Source: Madurella fahalii
Taxonomy: Eukaryota > Ascomycota > Sordariomycetes > Sordariales
Length of the DNA: 64,000 bases
Assembly (NCBI GenBank): GCA_029876055.1
Contig: CM056876.1
Span: 5,394,001-5,458,000 of the forward strand
Direction of reading: 5' to 3'
Below the pieces are notes generated by a model that saw only the letters and a program-made list of their open reading frames with translations, was not told the DNA's origin and made no database searches. This document shows, piece by piece, positions 57,450 to 64,000 of the stretch. Position 1 is the stretch's first letter; the number at the start of each line of letters is the position of its first letter. The position numbers were made by a program, and so were the translations under genes.

Positions 57450-58433
57450 TCACCAATCAACAAAGTAATCAATCCCATCCGTCAGGGCGCTGCCGCCTAC
57501 GCCTGCATGGTCCTGCCCAATATACTCCTTCAGAACCACGTCACGCGTCCGACCGCTCGCGCGAACGCGGTGATACAGTTCGTAGCAGTACTCGGTTACG
57601 CGAAAAGTCTGGAACAAAGACTTGCGTCTCTGGAAGGCCGCCTCGGTCTCGGTTCGCCTTTTCACGGGGAATTGCTCGAGACTACCATAGCCAATGAAGA
57701 GAGCCGGACGCGACTCGGTGCTGTTTTCGCTGTAGCATCCAGGACTTCGCCGCAGCAGCGGAGATGGCGTATCAATCCGATAAACATCGTCTAGGATAGA
57801 TCCGTTATTCCAATTGATGGCCGCGCTAGCCGAAATAAACGTGTCGAAGAGCTCTGGGTGAGTGATCAGGGCGTAGATGACGAAAAGTCCGCCAAACGAA
57901 TGGCCGTAGAGGGCGTCACGAGTAAAAGCAACGTTGGGAAACACAGTCGAGCGCACCCATGGCCGCAGCACACCGTCTAGGAAGTCGATAAAGTCGTCGG
58001 CGCCAGACGGAGGATCCTGAGGCTCCGGTAGCGGCGGTCGGAAGTCGATGGACCGCCGCGTAAAATCGTACACTGAGTCCGTGAGGGGGTACCCGATGCT
58101 GACCACGACGCTGTCGGGTTGTGGCGGGTCGACCGGCTTACGCCGCTTGAATCCCTCGGAAGCCGTCATGCCGAGGGCGTTTCCATCGATAACGTACCTA
58201 TTCGGTTTGATGGTGAATGCTGCGTACATGGTTTGATTATTCCAGTAGGTCACTTACATGGTGAGCGCGGATTTGTTGGCCGCCTCGCGGGATTCCCATT
58301 CGAACGGCCATGACACTCCAATTTGATAGGTAAGGTTCTTGGCCGCGTTGCTGACGTTCCATAGCGCAATGTTGGGGAACAGTGTCGCGGGGAACGGGGG
58401 GTAGGGTGTGAATACCCAGCCGAGAGACGCCAT
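57450..58433 (-). CDS. Alpha/beta-hydrolase, IroE/esterase-D-like (possible siderophore esterase)
   Basis: Exons 58433-58258 and 58197-57450; the 60-bp intron (GTAAGT...CCGAATAG) joins KSALTM/YVIDGNALGMTASE. 307 residues. N-terminal WNVSNAAKNLTYQIGVSWPF is followed by YVIDGNALGM and VVVSIGYPLTDSVYDFTRR. The nucleophile elbow GHSFGGLFVIYAL carries the catalytic serine, and a C-terminal GQDHAGV carries the likely catalytic histidine. This pattern matches the putative-esterase family (PF00756) that includes IroE and fungal ferri-siderophore esterases. A siderophore role is an inference. No clear signal peptide, so probably intracellular. Confidence 0.82.
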
Positions 58434-58669
58434 TGTAATTAGCTATCTGGTCTCCTCGTGCGCCAGCAGGTTGTTTGAGGAACCCGCTCAGGGGTTCTTA
58501 TGCGTTTCCAAGTATTCCCCTCCCCCTCACCCCAGATATCGTCATTAGCCCGGAGGTTGCGATGCATCGGGCAATTGGAGCCCGAGCAGACAAATGAGAA
58601 ACCCGCCCTGATCAATAGACTAGGTTTGCGCTGATGCATTGCAGCACTGGTGGGAGCTCATATCAGGCT
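58434..58669. other. Short intergenic region
   Basis: Promoter side of the esterase gene. No gene seen. Confidence 0.4.
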
Positions 58670-60076
58670 TCAGCTGAGCTTACCCAACGCAGTTAGCGGG
58701 GACTGTTCCGATTGAGTACCACTAGAAATAATTCCCGGCTGAATGGTCATAGTGCGACGCCTTGGAGGGTGGGGGAGACATACAATAGGACTTTCATTTG
58801 GTGATAGACTTTCGTAGTGGTTGTCGGAGGTTGGAGAAGAGAAGATGGCCAAAGTAAACGGAAGTTTTGGCATGAGGAGAGGGAAAGAAAAGACAAAGCT
58901 GAATCGTACCCAGCTTCTTGAGAGGGACGCGTGTCTTATGCTGGACGAGCCACAGGTTGTGAGAGGGCGTCCGGCACCAGCTCCCGAGCATCTGGTTGGG
59001 TGCCCCTTTAGACCTACCATAGCGCGCGCTGCCATGAAAGGGACCATAGCACGTCGTAATGCTAAGTCATCTATGCGGTGACCGAGTTCGTGGAACAATA
59101 CTAGATCATCACGGCATATTATATTTATCGGATCAGGCTGCCGAGAGAGAGGTCCGTGTACCATCTGCTCTGTTGATTATTGCCAGGGAATAACAGGCGC
59201 AATAGATACTTATGACACCTCTAGCACCGAACTAGCGTTACTGGCCCGGCAGTCTTGGTCTCCCGGGTGTACAATCCAGGTAAAGAGTCCTGGCGAAATC
59301 CCGGTCCTCGCTCTCGCCCTCCCATACGCTGATCAGTTGAACATCGTTGGATACAGTACGGAACACGTCGCTATTCATAGATAAGTATGCCGCATTTCGG
59401 TGACCATCATCTGACAGTGGGAAGTATTCCGATGTTTCAGGCGCCCTAGCGAGTACTCCTTTGCCAGGAGTTTTGTGTTCTAAAAGGCATCGACCAAATG
59501 TAATTGCCATCCCCGAATCCTGGCTCACACCCTATCTCGACTCGATCGTTTTTCTTCGATATCCTGCTCCGGTTCGAACAACACGTCTAGCGACAACTTT
59601 TCAAACCTCTTCAGGGGCGTGTCAAATCTCGGTCCTGCTTGCCGCAAACCGACTGGTAAGCTCATTTATGTGGCATTGGGGTCTCGCCAGGGCGGCCACT
59701 TTGCGGGCCGGCCGCATGGCTGAACACCTCCTTGATGGACTGCGGCTCGGTACATGGCGGATAACAAGTGATGTGCTACTGGGTCAAAATCTTCCGGGTT
59801 CGTTTTATGGCATAGATGAAACAATGTAAAGAAGACCTCAAGAATCCTGCGCTCAGCCTCAAAATCATCGGGCATTCCTTGAGCTCCAGCAGAAGGGCCT
59901 CGCAGCCACTCAGCTGATAGTATTAATACATTCCAGTAAATGGTCCCAATCTTGGATTTCGCCATGCTAGCATTCCCTTCGTGTGCTACACCAGGAAGAG
60001 CAGGACAATCTGAGAAGTCGCTGGATCGAGACGCACAGTAGATGCAATTTCGTTCCCAAACGACGAGCAGTTTCAA
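58670..60076 (-). pseudogene. HExxH-containing locus, possible zinc metallopeptidase gene, multi-exon or decayed
   Basis: Three protein-like minus-strand segments follow in order. At about 60076-59666 there is KIGTIYWNVLILSAEWL and RRILEVFFTLFHLCHKTNPE; at 59528-59238, AAYLSMNSDVFRTVSNDVQL and RDFARTLYLDCTPGRPRL; at 59160-58960, RDDLVLFHELGHRIDDLALR, containing an HExxH zinc site. Their order and character suggest one secreted-metallopeptidase-like gene with several introns. I could not fix a complete splice pattern, found no signal peptide, and the segment after the HExxH quickly loses coding character. It may be a working gene with unresolved exons or a pseudogene; the type given here is a guess. 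Family not assigned. Confidence 0.35.
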
Positions 60077-60743
60077 TTAGGCACAGTATGCTTCGCGAAA
60101 TCAACGTCAGAGTAGCTGCAAAGTGACGAGGCGGCTGAGATGGTGTCGTTCTCGGTTGCCGGAGTGTCTTGCGTTAGGACTTGCGGGTTCAAGACACCCA
60201 AGGCAGTGGGTGTTGCTCGTATTGATAAGAAGCGGACTCAGACTGGTTGTGCCCATTGTCGGCCAATCTGGCATAGCATCTTAGTCAGTGGACCAGTTGT
60301 AATGTACCGGTTACTCTTGAATGAATTACCGGCAACAACCATTCAAATGGGTGTGGTTGAGGTGATCATCTATTCTAATTTTCGTACTCGGTGGGCGGAA
60401 ACCGACCCGACTGGCAAGTCCGGGAGATCGGATGGCGGGTGACCACGAAGTGACGGGACTGTCAGGTATCGGGTTGTTTTGTTTTTCAACGGCTGGACGG
60501 GATTAGCGAATCGTTCAGCTTTAGTGACCGTTATTGGCGAATTGCAGTTTAATGAGGACGGTGCCAGCTTTGTTCGGCTTAGTGGCGTCGTTCAGGGGCA
60601 GCATCTAAGGCTGAAAATGAGGCAAAGAAGCCGTGGAGCACACGCCCCCAAAACCTCGACCACTGCAGAACTCAAACTCGGCTTCCTCGCCTCAACGATA
60701 TGACCTGGTAGACCACAATCTACTAAATTCCTGATTCACCACG
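60077..60743. other. Intergenic region
   Basis: Contains the promoter of the GH128-like gene. No coding segment recognised. Confidence 0.45.
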
Positions 60744-61782
60744 ATGCGTCCCTTTCGTTTTCTCACCGCTCTAACTCTCGTCTCCTCCACGGTGACCGCC
60801 AAATCGACCAAATCGGCCAAGCGCGGTCTTGTGTCAACACCCAACGCAAACTGGCCTGATGACGATGCAATCTGGGTACACCCAGACTCGCCGATATCAT
60901 GGTACTACAACTTCCACTGGAACGTATCATCGTCATACGCGTCTCTACCGCAGGATGAGGTCGAGTTCGTGCCTATGATGTGGGGAGGCGGTGCTAACGA
61001 CACACACTTTCTGGGCAACGTCACGGCGCTGATGAATACTCCGTCGGGAAGCGGACGCAAAATCACGCATGTTTTAGCTTTTAACTTGCCGGATCAGCCC
61101 TTATCCCACGGCGGAAGCGAGATGGCGCCCGCGGTGGCTGCGCGAGCGTGGGTGCGCAACCTCGTCCCTCTCCGCGAAAGGGGCATCAAGATTGGTCTGC
61201 CTGTGGTTGGGGATCCGCGTGGCGGTTGGATGGACCCCTTCCTCGCCAATTGCACACTTCTAAACGAGGGTAAAGAGCGTGGGTTTGACTTTGTGCCATT
61301 GCACTCGTTCGGAGGCTTAGGTGTGCTCCAGGACAAGGTGGGCATGTTCTCTTCAGCGTAAGTGTGCCCGAATCAGTCTTGTAACAGAGCAACGCTAAGG
61401 ATTCAGATTCCCCGGTGTGTCGCTCTGGGTCACAGAGTACGGCTACAACGACCAGAACTTGACTACCACCCAAGAGTTCTTCAACCAGTCGTTGTCCTAC
61501 TTGGACGGCAGCGACGTCGTCCAGAGGTACTGCTGGTTTGGGTCGTTCCGCGGTGTCGTCTCAAACGTCGGTCCGAACCAGGCAATGCTGGATCCGTACG
61601 GGAATCTGACCGACATTGGGTCGTGGTATCTTGGCGGTGACCCGACGGGCAACTCCGCGTTACCGACCGATACACCAGGGGAGATTTGTTGCACGGCTGA
61701 CAGGCCATGCGGCGACAACGCGGCCAGCGTGCGGAGCCGAGGTCTATGGAGTGTAGTACTATGTCTGGTGCTATTACTGTAG
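60744..61782 (+). CDS. GH128-like (Glyco_hydro_cc) GPI-anchored wall protein with an altered NEPD motif
   Basis: Exons 60744-61357 and 61407-61782; the 49-bp intron (GTAAGT...GCTAAGGATTCAG) joins MFSSA/FPGVSLWVTEYGY. 329 residues. Signal peptide MRPFRFLTALTLVSSTVTA is followed by KRGLVS, ISWYYNFHWN, EFVPMMWGG and the LHSFGGLG block, as in GH128 endo-beta-1,3-glucanases (ASL1-like). The proposed nucleophile lies in TEYGY (Glu215). Where family members read FNEPD with the acid/base glutamate, this protein reads FNLPD (Leu115). The C-terminus (NAASVRSRGLWSVVLCLVLLL) is a GPI signal. It may be inactive, bind glucan, or use another residue. Not detected: additional binding modules. Confidence 0.85.
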
Positions 61783-62343
61783 GCGCAGATTAAGGGAAAC
61801 GGCTACATTCCCTTCTAAAAGGGTGCAGGGTCCCCCAAATCAGTGGGATTAGGTGCTGTACAGATTACCTACCGAACCGTTCAGATACCCTGAGGTGGAG
61901 ATCGAGTTTCGCGGCAAACCGCGGCCTTCGATCCTGCTCGCCGTCTCGAGACAGCCACGCCAAATCCTCGGGAACCTAGCGGGAATCCGGCACGCGTACC
62001 ACGCGTACGGTGCATTAGTATTGATGCGAATAGAGCCAACAGCATGATTTCGCCAGCTTCAGGTTGGCTCTTTCTCCCCGTTGGTCCCATGTCGACTTTT
62101 TAGAATTGAGGATTTCGAGCATGGAAAATGTATCTACAGGGTTAGGGTTGATACCTTGGCTGAATGACTAAGCATTTAATCTGTGGCCAACTCTCGATCG
62201 GGGGGTTGTCCTTTGGGATGTTGCGGATGGAGCTTCCTTCTAACACCTGCACCGCCTTTGATCCTCTGAACGGTGCACAAAATGCGCGGACGCGTACCAT
62301 AGCCGCCCGACAGCAATAGGGATACCACCGGCGACTGCTCAAG
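61783..62343. other. Intergenic region
   Basis: No gene recognised between the GH128-like gene and the type-I membrane protein gene. Confidence 0.45.
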
Positions 62344-63293
62344 ATGATCTTCCACTCAACGTCAACCATGCAGCTGCTCGTGCTGTTCGCCGCGTCCCTG
62401 ATGGCGCAGGCGCTGGCCGCCGGCCACGAGAATTCGCTGCCCTCGTACCACTATGGCGCTCCCATCCGGGTCGAATGCATGAACCGAAGCTCGTAAGTGG
62501 CAGGTACTGACCATCCCTACTCCTTGCTTACCACTATGGCTGCAGCGAAACTGGCGAACATATCGAGAACGCAGCGCACGAGATTCAATGGATTCCCTTC
62601 CCCGTTTGCAACGAGACCGGCCAGCCGCTGGAGTTCCACTACGGCATCGAGGGCGAGCAGAACTGTACCATCCCGATGGTCAGCGATCCCTTCTTCCACC
62701 TGCTCGAATTCTACATCCACAGTGACGCACCGCTATCCTGCCGCCTGCCTGCACGCCCGCCCCCACACATCAAGGTGGTCGGCGAGGAGCCCCCTGAGCA
62801 AGAATATATCCCGCTGGTATTCGCACTAGCGGGATCGTTGCAATTGAGCCACATGCACATCAGCACGCATATGAACGTGCTGCTGCATAGCACACCGAAG
62901 CACCATATCCAACCGCACGATAGTGGCGTGCTCGACAGCGGTACTGCCTATAGCACGAGCCCGACGCGCAAAGAGGGCGGCACAACACGGCGTCTCATCA
63001 TCGGGGACCCGCTGCCCCTCAGTTTCAGCGTGAGGTGGTTTCCAACGCCCGCTTTGCCGAAAATCGAGGGCAAGGTCGAGTGGTCCGGAATGGGCGGCCA
63101 CATCTATGCCAGCACCGTGTTTTACTGCTTGGTTTCCTTTGGCGCTGGCGTGGTGGTCTCGGCTGTGTACTTCTTTGGTTCTGTGCTGCCGAAAAGGCTC
63201 AGGGGAAAGGGTCTCGGCGGCGCTACACCGCTGGGGTATGGGCTGAATGGGATGGGCAACGGCTGGGGATACCAGAAGCGGGCGATTGACTAA
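62344..63293 (+). CDS. Fungal type-I single-pass membrane protein, function unknown
   Basis: Exons 62344-62492 and 62546-63293; the 53-bp intron (GTAAGT...GCTGCAG) joins VECMNRSS/ETGEHIEN. 298 residues, or 290 from the second ATG at 62368. A signal peptide (MQLLVLFAASLMAQALAAGH) is followed by a conserved ectodomain with cysteines (RVECMNR, PFPVCNETGQPLEFHYG, QNCTIP), LLEFYIHSDAPLSCRLP, a histidine-rich stretch (LSHMHISTHMNVLLH) and RLIIGDPLPLSFSVRWFP. One TM (STVFYCLVSFGAGVVVSAVYF) precedes a short basic, glycine-rich cytosolic tail. Similar proteins occur in Sordariomycetes without assigned function. It is tail-to-tail with the EXPERA gene. Confidence 0.8.
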
Positions 63294-63455
63294 GTTTTCG
63301 GCATGATGCCGGCAGAAGTGGCTCGATATAAATTTGACCGACTACGACTGTCCAAAGAAGATATCACAGTGCTTCGGCGCCCGCGCTAAACGTTTTGTAC
63401 CGGCGGCACGGATCCCATTCAACATCTCTAAGCGTTCCGCTCTCCGCCGCCCCGC

Positions 63456-64000
63456 CTACTGCAACTTCCTGCTTTGTAGGATAGCATCGGCTGCCGTAAT
63501 GCGGCCAAGAATCCGGGTCGCCATGTCAATGGCTCCGAGAGTTGCTACTTTGGTGAGCGAGAGTCTAGTCATCATGGGTGAGACACTCACGGATGATAAA
63601 CCACGGCCCGTAAAACTGGACCCAAAACGCCCGCTTGACCTCGGTCGAGTACACGGCGCTGTCCCAATAAAAGCTGTCAAAGATGCACACCAGCGTCGTG
63701 AAGGCCAGCTCGAGCGCGTAGACGAGAAACAGCAGCTCATCAGCGCCCGAAGTACCGCGGCGCTGCACGCCCAGGCGGTAGATGCCGTACAGCACAATGG
63801 GTAGCAGGAGGACGAGCTCGAGGTAGAGAAAGAGACCCATCCAGCTGTCATGGCCCGACGAAGTCTCGGCCGTCCACTGCACGATAGGGTCGTTGTACGT
63901 CTTGACGTACCATTCCTTGAGGGCATAGGCGGGATAGAGCGGAGCGTCAGCCGATTCGTACACCCAAGTTGGCCAGACGACGTCGAGTAGATCGATGACT
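63456..64000 (-). CDS. EXPERA-domain membrane protein (TMEM97/sigma-2 receptor-like), 5' part cut by the window edge
   Basis: Exons <64000-63591 and 63544-63456, with a 46-bp intron (GTGAGT...AAAGTAG) joining YGPWFII/PTLGAIDM. The N-terminus lies outside the window. Visible: YPAYALKEWYVKTYNDPIV, then MGLFLYLELVLLLPIVLYGI, LLFLVYALELAFTTLVCIFD, and the final PWFIIP...DMATRILGR block. This is the EXPERA fold shared by TMEM97, TM6SF and EBP, which has four TMs and sterol-related roles in the ER. Ends AILQSRKLQ. Specific function is not known. Confidence 0.87.
   Translation of the reverse strand, partial: SSIYSTSSGQLGCTNRLTLRSIPPMPSRNGTSRRTTTLSCSGRPRLRRAMTAGWVSFSTSSSSSCYPLCCTASTAWACSAAVLRALMSCCFSSTRSSWPSRRWCASLTAFIGTAPCTRPRSSGRFGSSFTGRGLSSVSVSPMMTRLSLTKVATLGAIDMATRILGRITAADAILQSRKLQ

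Noticed and set aside
60187..60205. tRNA T-arm-like sequence GGGTTCAAGACACCC
   Set aside because: Loop and stem lengths do not match a T-arm, and no acceptor or anticodon arm can be folded around it.

Overview
The window looks like nuclear DNA of a filamentous ascomycete, most likely a sordariomycete (Sordariales or Chaetomiaceae-like). The evidence is GC-rich coding sequence, many short introns (about 46-80 bp) with GTRNGY donors and CTAAC/CTGAC branch sites 10-25 bases before the acceptor, and a fungal gene set: Kei1, chitin synthase, a MARVEL protein, GPI-anchored wall proteins, a GT32 relic, GH128 and a tyrosinase. No tRNA, rRNA, CRISPR array or intact transposon was recognised. Exon boundaries were read by eye from splice consensus, reading phase and protein-family continuity.

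Left part (1-33 kb), mostly housekeeping genes. In order: rlp24 (ribosome biogenesis, -, cut by the window edge), a small conserved membrane protein, a 3.5-kb decayed island with a GT32 glycosyltransferase pseudogene, kei1 (IPC synthase subunit), the siroheme sulfite reductase beta subunit, a chitin synthase, a MARVEL protein (-), emc4 (-), AP-1 beta (apl2), a Ser/Thr-rich GPI protein, a prenylated ubiquitin-fold protein (UBL/MUB) carrying an apparent frameshift, ump1 (-), a twin-ABC soluble ATPase, ketopantoate reductase, and a caspase-fold protein (-). Many serve membrane traffic, the secretory pathway or the wall (Kei1, Emc4, AP-1, chitin synthase), but nothing suggests an operon-like unit.

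Right part (33-64 kb), sparser and more accessory. It holds a kinesin-6-like motor (-), an acidic conserved protein, a fusion of an N-terminal helical domain with a cysteine-less low-molecular-weight-phosphatase fold (-), a short secreted tyrosinase, an SDR with a 3' frameshift, a cysteine-rich RING-like protein (-), a secreted glycine-rich protein built from duplicated phase-1 exons (-), a seven-TM-type protein, a small PLDc_N membrane protein, an IroE-like esterase (-), an HExxH-containing locus that may be decayed (-), a GH128-like GPI glucanase with an altered NEPD motif, a fungal type-I membrane protein, and an EXPERA (sigma-2-receptor type) protein (-) cut by the window edge.

The best leads are the duplicated symmetrical phase-1 exons at 51901-52802, three enzyme folds that lack a key catalytic residue (caspase-like, LMW-PTP-like, GH128-like), and three genes with readable lesions (GT32, UBL, SDR).
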